From assembly GCF_047246645.1 (NCBI RefSeq), contig NZ_JBFOKR010000015.1:1-64000 (forward strand): 64,000 nucleotides of DNA. Direction: 5' to 3'. Below, one piece after another: positions 17,928-25,656 of this stretch. Origin of the DNA: Ferdinandcohnia sp047246645 (lineage in GTDB: Bacteria > Bacillota > Bacilli > Bacillales > Bacillaceae_L). The notes under the pieces were generated by a model, which made no database searches, was not told the DNA's origin, and was given only the letters and a program-made list of their open reading frames with translations. Each line of letters opens with the position of its first letter. The first letter of the stretch is position 1. The position numbers and the translations under genes are program-made.

Positions 17928-17990
17928 TTCGACAAAAGGATAATTATGTCGATAATAAGATTTTTGTCGAATGAAAATATTGTAGAAAAA
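17928..17990. promoter_or_regulatory. Array of four Spo0A-box-like motifs
   Basis: TTTCGACAAA (17928), ATGTCGATAA (17946), TTTGTCGAAT (17963) and ATTGTAGAAAAA (17979) stand 16-18 bp apart; the 0A box is TGTCGAA. A matching array lies at 20431-20493. Position suits control of the helicase gene (start 17702) in one direction only. Spo0A binding is inferred from the consensus. Confidence 0.5.
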
Positions 17991-18097
17991 GTCGGCAACG
18001 CAAAAATTATGTAACTGTTTGTCCTTTTTCACCTTATTATTTAATTTTTATAAACTGAGATTTAACAGATTGGCAATTTAAAGTAATGTATACATTA

Positions 18098-18128
18098 AAA
18101 AACCCACGATTAGTAACGTGAGTTTTAT
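18098..18128 (-). terminator. Terminator of the Hsp20/GerPF operon
   Basis: On the minus strand AACTCACGTTAC...CGTGGGTT is followed by TTTTTAAT, about 65 bp after the Hsp20-like gene. Confidence 0.75.
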
Positions 18129-18191
18129 CAATTAGCTATAAAATTAAGTTGCTTATACCACTATATTTCCCTATTTTGTTTTATCTTTCTT

Positions 18192-18614
18192 CTATTGAAA
18201 TTGAACACGTTCCACCCTGCGAGGATAGGAGATTTGCAGTAAGCCATTATTTATTTGAATGTGCATGTGTTGAGTGTAGGCAGCTTCAGGTAAGTTAATA
18301 ATTCGCTCGAATGCACCATATGTTCTTTCCCGTTTAATTTCTTTTTCTAGTGGCAATATAGGATGAATGATTCCACTTACTTTCAATTGTAAATTCGAGA
18401 TTAAATGGAGGGAAAGTTGTTCACGTTGTACACCAGGTATTTCAATAATGATAAAGTTATATTGTTCATTTTGATATAGATCGTATTTTGGCTGATATTG
18501 AGTTTCTACTCGCATGTCATCAGGGTATTTTTCTTCGAGTACACGCGTCCAAAAATCGGTCTTTTTATATTCATTGGTTATTTGTAACCATTTTCTTATT
18601 TTTTCTATGTCCAT
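18192..18614 (-). CDS. Hsp20/alpha-crystallin-like spore protein (GerT-like)
   Basis: 140 residues. A degenerate alpha-crystallin domain spans about 45-135: IIIEIPGVQREQLSLHLISN, KVSGIIHP, RERTYGAFERIINLPEAA, ending NNGLLQISYPRR, which matches the usual Gly-x-Leu-x-Ile strand. B. subtilis GerT is a spore-coat germination protein of this type, and here the gene is followed upstream by two GerPF-like genes, which favours a spore role over a heat-shock chaperone. ATG at 18614 after GGAGC; 12 bp separate it from the preceding gene. Confidence 0.65.
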   Translation of the reverse strand: MDIEKIRKWLQITNEYKKTDFWTRVLEEKYPDDMRVETQYQPKYDLYQNEQYNFIIIEIPGVQREQLSLHLISNLQLKVSGIIHPILPLEKEIKRERTYGAFERIINLPEAAYTQHMHIQINNGLLQISYPRRVERVQFQ

Positions 18615-18626
18615 GATAAAGCTCCT

Positions 18627-18869
18627 TTATATTTGGTTCGCTATAGGCATAGAAGGATTTGCTATTTGGTCTTGGTCACTAACATCTGAGTCCATTACCC
18701 CGGAATTTAATACTGCAGAAGTTGGTGAAAAATCACCTAGTGATATATTCGCTCCAATGAATTTACTATTAGCTGTATGACTGTTATGCACAGTAGGTCC
18801 TATGTCAATATTTCCGTTTTGATTAGCTCCATTTACCTTTACATTAAAGATATTAATTTGATATGGCAT
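18627..18869 (-). CDS. GerPF-type spore germination protein, copy A
   Basis: 80 residues. N-terminal INIFNVKVNGANQNGNIDIG with the NGN-I-G core and the following HNSHTANSKFIGAN and GDFSPTSAVLNSG match the GerPA/GerPF family, small coat proteins that let germinants pass to the inner membrane receptors. ATG behind AAAGGAGATACTGAC. Second gene of the three-gene spore operon and clearly paralogous to the next one (same NSxTAxxKxxGxNxSxGDxSPTxAxxxxxxxDxDVxDQ layout). Confidence 0.85.
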   Translation of the reverse strand: MPYQINIFNVKVNGANQNGNIDIGPTVHNSHTANSKFIGANISLGDFSPTSAVLNSGVMDSDVSDQDQIANPSMPIANQI

Positions 18870-18887
18870 GTCAGTATCTCCTTTCTT

Positions 18888-19163
18888 CTAGATTGGAGGA
18901 AGTGGTGGCGGTACTGGTATTCTTGGATTAACATAAGCGTTGTCCGTGTTACCAATCGCAGTTTGATCGTTTACATCAGGATCGTTTAATAAATTCTCCA
19001 TAATTGCCTCTGTTGGAGAGGTATCACCGTAGGATGCATTCAATCCTTGAGATTTATTATAGGCTGTTGGACTATTATACGCTGCCTCACCTATAGTGAT
19101 GGAACCGTTGCCAGAGATACTATTAATTTTTAAATAATGTAAGTTAATTACAACTGATGGCAT
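18888..19163 (-). CDS. GerPF-type spore germination protein, copy B
   Basis: 91 residues from the ATG at 19163, chosen because AGAAGGGTG lies six bases upstream and MPSVVINLHYLKINSISGNG fits the family start; a longer frame to 19223 exists but has no site. Shows INSISGNGSITIG, NSPTAYNKSQGLNASYGDTS and DPDVNDQTAIGN. The C-terminal IPVPPPLPPI proline tail is an addition not seen in copy A. First gene of the operon; probably expressed in the mother cell late in sporulation. Confidence 0.85.
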   Translation of the reverse strand: MPSVVINLHYLKINSISGNGSITIGEAAYNSPTAYNKSQGLNASYGDTSPTEAIMENLLNDPDVNDQTAIGNTDNAYVNPRIPVPPPLPPI

Positions 19164-19377
19164 ATGATTACACCCTTCTATCCGATATCTTGTCGTATCC
19201 TTTTTACACCTTATGCTGCACATGGCCTATTTGTTCCTCATGTCTGGAAATGGTACTTGGTAACTCTGTAATAAAAAAATGTCTTGTCTAACCTGATTTT
19301 TTTTGAATAACTAGGCGATAACCCTATCTATATGGGAGGTACCATCATATATATAACCATAGAAAAGGAGGGATATT

Positions 19378-19509
19378 ATGTTTGGATATGGTGGATATGG
19401 TTGTGGAGGATATGGATACGGTTATGGCGGCTATGGTTTCAGAGGAGGCTTTGCCTTAATCGTTGTATTGTTTATTCTTCTAATTATTATCGGAGCAAGC
19501 TTTTGTTAA
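19378..19509 (+). CDS. YjcZ-type sporulation peptide
   Basis: 43 residues: a Gly/Tyr-rich head (MFGYGGYGCGGYGYGYGGYG), then the conserved hydrophobic helix FALIVVLFILLIIIGASFC. This is the hallmark of the YjcZ family of tiny sporulation proteins. AAAGGAGGGATATT before the ATG is a near-perfect ribosome binding site and a terminator follows. Divergent from the GerPF-like operon. Confidence 0.85.
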   Translation: MFGYGGYGCGGYGYGYGGYGFRGGFALIVVLFILLIIIGASFC

Positions 19510-19534
19510 TGAAAAATAAAAAATAATAGGTGAT

Positions 19535-19572
19535 AAAATAAAACGGGCTACAACTATGTTGCCTGTTTTATT
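19535..19572 (+). terminator. Terminator of the YjcZ-type gene
   Basis: AAAATAAAACGGGC and GCCTGTTTTATT arms around ACAACTATGTT; lies 25 bp after the stop. Confidence 0.7.
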
Positions 19573-19626
19573 CTGTAGTAAACACTAATCTACGATTTAG
19601 AATTCTCATAATATGCTATGAAGATG

Positions 19627-19653
19627 AAAAGCTCAGTCTATGACTGAGCTTTT
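19627..19653. terminator. Bidirectional terminator
   Basis: Perfect AAAAGCTCAGTC / GACTGAGCTTTT stem between the convergent YjcZ-type gene and the repeat-rich coat-like gene. Confidence 0.85.
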
Positions 19654-19671
19654 CTTTACTTTATATTGATA

Positions 19672-19980
19672 TTACCAAAAGTAAGGTGGGTAAGGATAGC
19701 CACCAAAACCGTAGCCGTACGGATAACCGCCATATCCATATCCATATCCATATGGCCCTATCAATGCACTACCTAATAACCCTCCAACTACTCCACCTAA
19801 AAATGGATTGAAGCCAAAACCGTAGCCAAATGGTCTACCGAATCCAAATCCGAATGGTCTGCCAAAACCGAACGGTCTACCGAATCCAAATCCGAACGGT
19901 CTTCCAAATCCAAACGGTCTTCTTCCAAAAATTCTTTCATCACTTGGTTGCGCTTGAACAGGCGCAAGTTCATTATACAT
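19672..19980 (-). CDS. Gly/Phe/Tyr-repeat coat-like protein
   Basis: 102 residues; GGAGG nine bases before the ATG. After a short N-terminal MYNELAPVQAQPSDERIFG, residues 19-55 are tandem copies of GRPFGFG/FGFGRPFGFG units; then a Gly-rich hydrophobic GGVVGGLLGSALIGP and a YGYGYGGYPYGYGFGGYPY tail. The Gly/Tyr composition and position behind another coat-like gene suggest a structural spore-surface protein. The DNA itself is a short tandem repeat, so the copy number may vary between strains. Confidence 0.65.
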   Translation of the reverse strand: MYNELAPVQAQPSDERIFGRRPFGFGRPFGFGFGRPFGFGRPFGFGFGRPFGYGFGFNPFLGGVVGGLLGSALIGPYGYGYGYGGYPYGYGFGGYPYPPYFW

Positions 19981-20071
19981 ACTTTCATTCCTCCATTAAA
20001 ACACAGATTTTGTTAAAACAGTCGTTTTTACAAAGTTTCATTAGAAGCAGTTAGCAGGTGATCTAAATTCA

Positions 20072-20266
20072 TTAACGATATCCAAACCACGGTTGTTGGT
20101 AATAATGATGTCCCCCAAATCCGTGATGATGATGGTGATAATAGGACGGATATCCGCCATATCCGTGGTGATGGTGATGATGGTGGAATGGGTAACCTCC
20201 ATACCCCATTCCATATCCAGGGTAACCTCCATACATCATTGGACCTCCAAAAAATTGTCTTTCCAT
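20072..20266 (-). CDS. His/Gly/Tyr-rich coat-like protein
   Basis: 64 residues; GAGGAGGG seven bases before the ATG. Contains two poly-His runs (HHHHHHH and HHHHH) separated by GYGGYPSYY, plus PMMYGGYPGYGMGYGGYP. Such proteins occur in Bacillus spore coats and could bind metals through the His runs. Likely co-transcribed with the gene at 19980 (91 bp gap) and preceded by a sigma-K-like -10 box. Confidence 0.65.
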   Translation of the reverse strand: MERQFFGGPMMYGGYPGYGMGYGGYPFHHHHHHHGYGGYPSYYHHHHHGFGGHHYYQQPWFGYR

Positions 20267-20295
20267 TCAATTCCCTCCTCATATAGTTTCAAAAG

Positions 20296-20304
20296 TAGTG
20301 TATG
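20296..20304 (-). promoter_or_regulatory. Sigma-K-like -10 box
   Basis: Minus-strand CATACACTA matches the CATANNNTA consensus exactly, 30 bp before the His-rich coat-like gene. The -35 region is weak, so this is tentative. Confidence 0.4.
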
Positions 20305-20706
20305 TGTCCATATCCCAAGATGAATAGATTATGGCCTATTTTCCATTACATTTTTGGGAATTTTTTTACAGAAAGTATTATTTTCAAATTTTCATAGCTG
20401 ATTTTACTCTCAAATGAGGCATCCCACAGATTTCGACAATCGTATTTTTTGTCGATTGTAAAGTTATTGTCGAATAAAATTTCTGTAGAAAAATGAAAAG
20501 TTATTAAAAAATGGAACTATTTGTCTTGTTTTGCGTATTACACATTATTCCTATATTTTGAAGGTGTGCGTTAACAAATGAACGCAATAAGAGGAGACTT
20601 ACTAGAGTTAAATCAATGAGAAACAAAGATGGAACAAAAGAATTTCTTTCATAAACAAAATGAAATCTAACCGGATTTTTTACGCAGAAACGAATGGAGT
20701 GATTAC
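20305..20706. other. Intergenic: divergent promoters and motif array
   Basis: Lies between the coat-like operon and the plus-strand membrane gene at 20707. Carries the Spo0A-box-like array at 20431-20493. A very short frame from ATG 20617 (12 codons) is not convincing. Nothing else recognised. Confidence 0.5.
20431..20493. promoter_or_regulatory. Second array of four Spo0A-box-like motifs
   Basis: TTTCGACAAT (20431), TTTGTCGATT (20448), ATTGTCGAATAA (20466) and TTCTGTAGAAAAA (20481) with 17-18 bp steps, the same motif order and orientation as at 17928-17990. Both arrays are followed some 30 bp later by ACT(G/A)TTTGTC. Confidence 0.5.
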
Positions 20707-21162
20707 ATGAACATTATTAAAACAGAAAGAGTCATTCGTGTATTTGTAATCTTTATTATATTTTGGAACTATTTTGATTTAATGATACTAGCCCTACTAC
20801 CAAACATTGGGGATATAGCGTATGTGGGAATACCTCTTTATAAGATACCCTTACTACTAATATGTGCGATGATTTCGCCATATATCATGCGCGGATTTGC
20901 TGAAGCGTTCAACGAGATGATTGAAGACTTAGCAGAAGAAGTAGAGAATCCTATTCTCGTTCGAAACGTTCTGCTTGGATTTGTAATACTCGCTTTCTAC
21001 TATTTTGTACCCGTTATACTTATTGAGCGATTTATACCGTTTTTAAAGGAGTTTGCCCCATTGTATCAGGTGCTTGCAGCTACAAACTCAATCTTTATCG
21101 CTCGGTGGTATTTTACTTCCCTCTTACCTGTATTGGATGGTAAGAGACTTGAAAAGTCATAG
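20707..21162 (+). CDS. Four-helix membrane protein, unknown function
   Basis: 151 residues, ATG preceded by ATGGAGTGATTAC. Hydrophobic segments at about 9-30, 42-60, 87-108 and 118-138, with an acidic amphipathic loop FNEMIEDLAEEVENP between the second and third. I do not recognise the family. It stands alone, followed by a terminator, downstream of the Spo0A-box-like array, so it may be tied to the transition to sporulation; that is inference. Confidence 0.6.
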   Translation: MNIIKTERVIRVFVIFIIFWNYFDLMILALLPNIGDIAYVGIPLYKIPLLLICAMISPYIMRGFAEAFNEMIEDLAEEVENPILVRNVLLGFVILAFYYFVPVILIERFIPFLKEFAPLYQVLAATNSIFIARWYFTSLLPVLDGKRLEKS

Positions 21163-21325
21163 TTTAAAAGGATGGCAAAAAGATAATGGGTATTAGAACG
21201 TATAAATTCCCTAAGAGGGTTAGGTATGCCATGTCTTTCTACCGTTCACATTTTAAAACAGCTAGTTTGATATAAAAATATTATGTAAACCTGTATCGAA
21301 ATTATTTGACTTTTAATTTTATAAA

Positions 21326-21356
21326 AAATGAGAAGCAAATATTATACTTCTCATTT
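21326..21356. terminator. Bidirectional terminator
   Basis: AAATGAGAAG and CTTCTCATTT arms between the convergent membrane gene and degV-like gene. Confidence 0.7.
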
Positions 21357-21523
21357 AAATATATTCCCTATATGTTACTTATGGTCCCATTTCTATACTA
21401 CTTTTATTTCACTCTTTTCCTTCTTACATTTCTTGCCTGGCACTCCACGGAATGTCCCGCCTAAATAAAATGTTGTTTTAAAAGTGACTACTTTTTCAAT
21501 GTTCTTGGATGGTTTTCCTTTAT

Positions 21524-22375
21524 CTAAACCTCCAAACCCGCAATTCCAAATCCACCAGGACCTGCATGTGTTGAAATCATCGCCCCTGCTTGTATCCATG
21601 TAACCTGCTTGAAACCATTGTCTCTCGCCATTTTATCCATTTCTTGCTTTATCTCTTCATCTAACCCAAGGGAGTAGATCAAATAAAGCTGTCCTCGATC
21701 TATGTTGTATTGAGTCAAATAATCATTCATAAGCTTTTTTGTCACTACAGTCATGTTTCCGCGATACTTCTTCGTAGAAACGAGTTTTCCTTCTATTAAA
21801 TCAATACGAGGCTTTATTTTTAACAAAGCTGCACCGATATAAGCCGTATTACTTACACGTCCACCAGCTCTTAAGAAATCTAAGTTACCGGGAACAAAAG
21901 CTAGCTTTGATTTTGGAACTTTTTCTTGAATTAATTTGGACAAGAGCTCAGGTTCTATCGTAGGATTCTCGTCTAGTATTGTTGCAGCAAACAAGACGAT
22001 TGCGGCTAAGCCACCGGTTACATTTAAAGCGTCAATTAAAAAGATTTTATCAAAATCTTCAGCTGCTATGACGGCGTTCTGAAAAGAAGAAGAGGCTTTT
22101 GACGTATAACCGATATGGATAATGGTGCAATCAGGAAAGTCTTCTTTGATTTTTTTGAAAAATTGTTGGTACTCATGAATGTTCGTGGCTGTTGTAGAAG
22201 GAATTTGTTTTGTGTGAGTATGGTACTCATAAATATCCGTTACCGGTAACACACCGTCTAAATGATCCTCTCCATCCATAATAACGTGCATCGGGACTAC
22301 TTGAACATTATGTTTTTCTGCTAAATCCTTAGGTAAATCAGCTCCACTTTCTGTAGATAAAATGATTTTACTCAT
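21524..22375 (-). CDS. DegV family fatty-acid-binding protein
   Basis: 283 residues from the ATG at 22375, chosen because GAGGAAGGGG stands just upstream and MSKIILSTESGADLPKDLAE is the normal DegV start. Conserved features include PSTTATNIHEYQQFFKKI, HIGYTSKASSSFQNAVIAAE, the DALNVTGG region, FLRAGGRVSNT, and the C-terminal THAGPGGFGIAG. DegV proteins bind a fatty acid and, as FakB, present it to the kinase FakA. No fakA neighbour here. The end is full length. Confidence 0.85.
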   Translation of the reverse strand: MSKIILSTESGADLPKDLAEKHNVQVVPMHVIMDGEDHLDGVLPVTDIYEYHTHTKQIPSTTATNIHEYQQFFKKIKEDFPDCTIIHIGYTSKASSSFQNAVIAAEDFDKIFLIDALNVTGGLAAIVLFAATILDENPTIEPELLSKLIQEKVPKSKLAFVPGNLDFLRAGGRVSNTAYIGAALLKIKPRIDLIEGKLVSTKKYRGNMTVVTKKLMNDYLTQYNIDRGQLYLIYSLGLDEEIKQEMDKMARDNGFKQVTWIQAGAMISTHAGPGGFGIAGLEV

Positions 22376-22502
22376 ATGTACCCCTTCCTCTTGCCACTCA
22401 TATTTTGTCAAACGTACTATTTTACTTCTCATACTTATTCTATTAATAACCATCTTTTCCCTCTATTAAGCTTGGTGCAATTGCGACAAAACACAGAAAC
22501 GA

Positions 22503-22561
22503 TTCGAGACTGCTGAAAAAGTGCAACTTTTTTAAATGACTGCTTTTTCAGTGGTCTCGAA
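22503..22561. repeat. Long imperfect inverted repeat
   Basis: TTCGAGACTGCTGAAAAAGT and, after the loop, ACTGCTTTTTCAGTGGTCTC plus GAA. The arms pair over about 23 bases. No T-run follows on either side, so it is either a structured RNA, a tiny inverted-repeat element or an unusual terminator upstream of degV. Confidence 0.5.
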
Positions 22562-22598
22562 CCGTCCCTTATATTAAGTTTTTTATTCAAGAAGCATT

Positions 22599-22722
22599 TT
22601 AAAGAATCTGTCCATTATCTACTGTAAATGTTTGAACTGTTAATGAGTTTTTTGTCATTTGGAAAATGATTGAATCAGCAATATCATTAGGAATTGTTAT
22701 TCTTTTAAGAGGTATGTTTCCA
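22599..22722 (-). pseudogene. Short-chain dehydrogenase C-terminal remnant
   Basis: A 40-codon minus-strand frame without a start reads NIPLKRITIPNDIADSIIFQ, then VQTFTVDNGQIL and stops. This is the conserved C-terminal end of classical SDR enzymes (KRIGTPEDIA..., VDGGxxL). The rest of the gene is absent; the terminator of the immunity gene lies where it breaks off. Confidence 0.6.
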
Positions 22723-22724
22723 GC

Positions 22725-22776
22725 ACAAAAATAAAAGCCCGAAAATGCTGTTAACCCAACATTTTTGGACTTTTTT
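22725..22776 (-). terminator. Terminator of the toxin/immunity operon
   Basis: Minus strand: AAAAATGTTGGG...CAGCATTTT with GTCC/GGGC outer pairs, followed by TTTTATTTTT. About 20 bp after the immunity candidate. Confidence 0.7.
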
Positions 22777-22796
22777 ACATAAACTACCTCTAAAAC

Positions 22797-23180
22797 CTAG
22801 ATAACAGTACTTTTCTTTATTTCATCAATTACAACTTCATCAGCAGAAACTACTTTTTCATAATAAAATTTGTCAGTACGATTAAACCCTAGTTCTTCTG
22901 CAAGCTTTGCATTATTCGTCCCTAGGTTCACTTTATCTCCACTTTGATTAACTATCACATCAAATTCATGTCCTTTATATTTTCCAACTGGGTGGACATA
23001 AAATACATCTGTAAGTTCTGATTCATTTACTTTCTTTTGATATACGCCCTCGGCATATTTTTCAAATCCTTTTTCTACATCTTGATTATCATTGCTTAGT
23101 AGAAATATTTCACTTTCTTTCGTTCTTACAATCTTATATTCTTTACCGTTATAGTTGGTATAATTGCCTTTTCGAGCCAT
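22797..23180 (-). CDS. Candidate immunity protein for the adjacent toxin
   Basis: 127 residues from the ATG at 23180 (MARKGNYTNYNGKEYKIV), with AGGAG eleven bases upstream; an ATG at 23192 is possible but sits on the site. Small, soluble, mixed alpha/beta, no export signal. It begins directly after the toxin gene's stop, the normal place for the immunity gene of a polymorphic toxin, and ends before a terminator. I recognise no named immunity family, so the role rests on position. Confidence 0.6.
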   Translation of the reverse strand: MARKGNYTNYNGKEYKIVRTKESEIFLLSNDNQDVEKGFEKYAEGVYQKKVNESELTDVFYVHPVGKYKGHEFDVIVNQSGDKVNLGTNNAKLAEELGFNRTDKFYYEKVVSADEVVIDEIKKSTVI

Positions 23181-23195
23181 CTTTACATTCATCTC

Positions 23196-24524
23196 CTATT
23201 CTACTGGAACAAATCTTCCTAGTTTTGCATCAAATACTCCGACTAACTGCTCCACTCCATTAGTAACAGCATACAATTCTGCTCCATCTTCTGGAAGGTA
23301 TCTTCCGTCGAATCTAAATTCAGGGATCACTTCTCCGTTTCTTGAAGCAGTGAAACCATTCAATGTACACGGTGGGCCATCTGTGTTGTCTCCTCCAAAG
23401 CGTTCACCATATGGAATGTCTATATTATCCACTCTATCAGAAGTAAATACAATTTTCCCATATGTTTCTCCGTTTTCAGGAAACGGCCTGCTGCCGTCCC
23501 AGGATGTGTAATCCAAACGGGAAGATTCAACTACATCATCATAGCTTTTTATATGACCTACATCATCCAGTTTAGCCACATAGCCGCCGATTTCTGCATA
23601 AGTACCGGATAGATATTTTTCGATATCACCGGCAGGTATTGTCTTTTGTATTTGTGTGTCTCTAGTTATCGGCGCAACAGCGTCACGGATTTCTTTCATC
23701 ATCGAGACCTCTTTATCCGTTAATTCAGCCACCGGTTTTAGTTTTAGTTCGTTGAATTGGTTAATGGTTAGTCCATGTTTCTTTAACTCAGTATCAATTT
23801 GATTTCTAAATGCGTTATCGGAAATACCGCTTATTTTGGTGTCGCTGCCATCAGTTACATGAACTCCGCCTTTCTTTTGTTGAACATTTGCTTTTATCAT
23901 TTTAACTGCTTTATCAACACCTTTTGTTCCGACAAGCGCTAGAGCTATATCACCAAAAGCACGACCAAACCAATTTCCTCTGCTTTCAGCATCACCATTT
24001 ATGACATCCTCATTCCACGAGGTTTTTATCGCGTCCCAAACAGCCTTTGCTGTATCTATCGGGTTCGTGATAACATGAATAATTCCTTTAATTGTTTCAA
24101 TTGGATGGGTAATCGCATTCCAGATCCCTTCCACTGTTGAAACAACGGAATCCCAAAGGCCTTTACCGAAACCTTTTGCGCCATCAAGAAATGCGCCAAA
24201 GCCCTCCTTAAATCTGTCCCATGCGGATTTCTTTTCCGTTCCAGGAACTTCTCGGGATTTAGCTGTTTTATCTGCGCTTACATAGCTATCCATCGAGACA
24301 TCAATAAAACTATAAATCTCATTTAACCTTTTTTCTATATCGTTTATTGCCCTTACAGACTGGTTTATACGAGAATGAATTCCTCTACGGCTAGAGATCT
24401 CACTATCAATAGAATGGCTCACGCTCGAAATCTGGCCAGCTACTTTTGACGCTGTAGAAGCTGACGATTTCACACTGTTATTCGTCGATCTGACATTATC
24501 TACCTTAACCTTTATTTGTGACAA
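23196..24524 (-). CDS. Polymorphic toxin with LXG/WXG-like N-terminus
   Basis: 442 residues, TTG start behind GGAGG. Residues 1-95 are helical and Ser-rich, like the WXG100/LXG export domains of type VII secretion substrates (SQIKVKVDNVRSTNNSVKSS ... IEKRLNEIYSFID). Residues 105-175 form the amphipathic pretoxin region with repeated Trp (WDRFKEGFGAFLDG, GIWNAITHPIETIKG, HVITNPIDTAKAVWDAI). The C-terminal 150 residues (GTYAEIGGYVAKLDDVGHIK to DAKLGRFVPVE) look like a family-specific toxin module that I cannot name. No type VII secretion genes are in the window, so it would depend on a system elsewhere. SseB-domain gene upstream, candidate immunity gene downstream. Confidence 0.75.
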   Translation of the reverse strand: MSQIKVKVDNVRSTNNSVKSSASTASKVAGQISSVSHSIDSEISSRRGIHSRINQSVRAINDIEKRLNEIYSFIDVSMDSYVSADKTAKSREVPGTEKKSAWDRFKEGFGAFLDGAKGFGKGLWDSVVSTVEGIWNAITHPIETIKGIIHVITNPIDTAKAVWDAIKTSWNEDVINGDAESRGNWFGRAFGDIALALVGTKGVDKAVKMIKANVQQKKGGVHVTDGSDTKISGISDNAFRNQIDTELKKHGLTINQFNELKLKPVAELTDKEVSMMKEIRDAVAPITRDTQIQKTIPAGDIEKYLSGTYAEIGGYVAKLDDVGHIKSYDDVVESSRLDYTSWDGSRPFPENGETYGKIVFTSDRVDNIDIPYGERFGGDNTDGPPCTLNGFTASRNGEVIPEFRFDGRYLPEDGAELYAVTNGVEQLVGVFDAKLGRFVPVE

Positions 24525-24548
24525 ATGGAGTATCCTCCTTTCGAGTTA

Positions 24549-25343
24549 TTAATGAAACATTGATTTTAAATCATCTATGGATGTCCGTGTATAGAACGGT
24601 TCGTTCCGTTCTTCAAGTGAGTGGGTAAGTGGAAGAATTTCATCAAGGATTACAAATTCAATCTGTTGCTCACTAGTACGATTCTTATTTACCTTTTTAA
24701 AAACCTCTTGCATCACTTTTTTTGACTCTTCCCTCGTAACCTCTTCCACCTTCAGTCCAATTAACGGGAACGGTTGATTTCCTGTTGCAGGATTAAAAAT
24801 ATTAGTTAAATAGGCTTTTTTAACAGATGAATATTCACGCAAGCAAGATGTAATAAAATTCATTGTTTCTTCGTCAATCTCTGTAATCTGATCCGTTAGG
24901 TACTGTACCTTTTCATCAGGACTTAGCTCATCAAAATAATAATGCAGAATTCTCCCATCTCGAAGAGTTTCCAATTCCTCTGGGATTATTTTTTTACTAA
25001 GGTCAAAGCCCGGATTCAGTACCCATGGTGAATCAAAATCAATTAATTTTAAAAGATACCTTGTACTAATTTGTACATAGTTATAGTTTGATTTAAAAAT
25101 AGAATTGAATTTTTCTAAGCTAGAATAAACCGGTAGGACTAATTCCCCATCTACCTCTATGTGCTTTAACAAAAGGGTCGGGTCATCACCTTTGGTACTG
25201 TTTTCATCTGAAACCGTCCCAATCACAAATAAATCTAACTCCAAAAAAGCTCGATAAAACTCATACCGCTTCTGTGGATTCTCAATAGCCGCCAACAACA
25301 CTTCATCAAAAGGGTCTACATAATGATTCGTAACTTTACTCAT
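24549..25343 (-). CDS. SseB-domain protein upstream of the toxin
   Basis: 264 residues, ATG behind TAGGAG. The N-terminal 130 residues fit the SseB N-terminal domain (FYRAFLELDLFVIGTV, LPVYSSLEKFNSIF, VQISTRYLLKLI, WVLNPGFDLSKKI); the C-terminal half (LSPDEKVQYLTDQ..., NRTSEQQIEFVILDE) resembles the SseB C-terminal domain. The name comes from enhanced serine sensitivity and the function is poorly known. It is the first gene of a three-gene unit with a toxin and a candidate immunity gene (24 bp gap), so a chaperone, adaptor or second immunity role is plausible. Its own promoter must lie in the 313-bp gap upstream. Confidence 0.7.
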   Translation of the reverse strand: MSKVTNHYVDPFDEVLLAAIENPQKRYEFYRAFLELDLFVIGTVSDENSTKGDDPTLLLKHIEVDGELVLPVYSSLEKFNSIFKSNYNYVQISTRYLLKLIDFDSPWVLNPGFDLSKKIIPEELETLRDGRILHYYFDELSPDEKVQYLTDQITEIDEETMNFITSCLREYSSVKKAYLTNIFNPATGNQPFPLIGLKVEEVTREESKKVMQEVFKKVNKNRTSEQQIEFVILDEILPLTHSLEERNEPFYTRTSIDDLKSMFH

Positions 25344-25656
25344 TGTTCAACTCCTATGTATCGTTCTACTTACATAGTAACAGTATATCTTACCTCAAAA
25401 GGTAAAAATAGGTAAAAAAGTACTATAAGGTAGATAGTAAAAAATCCCTGAAATTATATAAAAAGTGTTAATTTGACAGTTTTTTAGAATTATCATTAAT
25501 AACTACAATTTCTGCATGCTCTTTATTACTATCCCCAAACACTTTAGTAGCCCAATTGGCATACTATACATCTAAATTGAAACCATGGAGGTCATGAGTC
25601 TCCCCTTTATATATAAAAGTTCTGAATCATAATTCATTGTGAAAGGAAGTACAAAT
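25344..25656. other. Divergent intergenic region, nothing specific recognised
   Basis: Separates the SseB-domain operon (minus) from the SDR gene (plus). A/T-rich; no repeat, RNA motif or coding frame stands out. Confidence 0.5.

Larger units (their letters stand above)
17703..18191. other. Intergenic: helicase promoter region, motif array, terminator
   Basis: A/T-rich. Contains a CACCTGACAGGCGACACGG segment (17826-17846) resembling the REP-like family, the motif array at 17928-17990, and the terminator of the spore cluster at 18098-18128. No coding frame seen. Confidence 0.6.

Noticed and set aside
19797..19988. Asp/Leu/Ser-rich frame antiparallel to or overlapping the coat-like gene
   Set aside because: Frame shadow of the FGFGRPFG repeat; the FGFG frame has the better site and composition.
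21393..21599. 68-codon minus-strand frame overlapping degV
   Set aside because: Overlaps the degV-like C-terminus in another frame and lacks a site.
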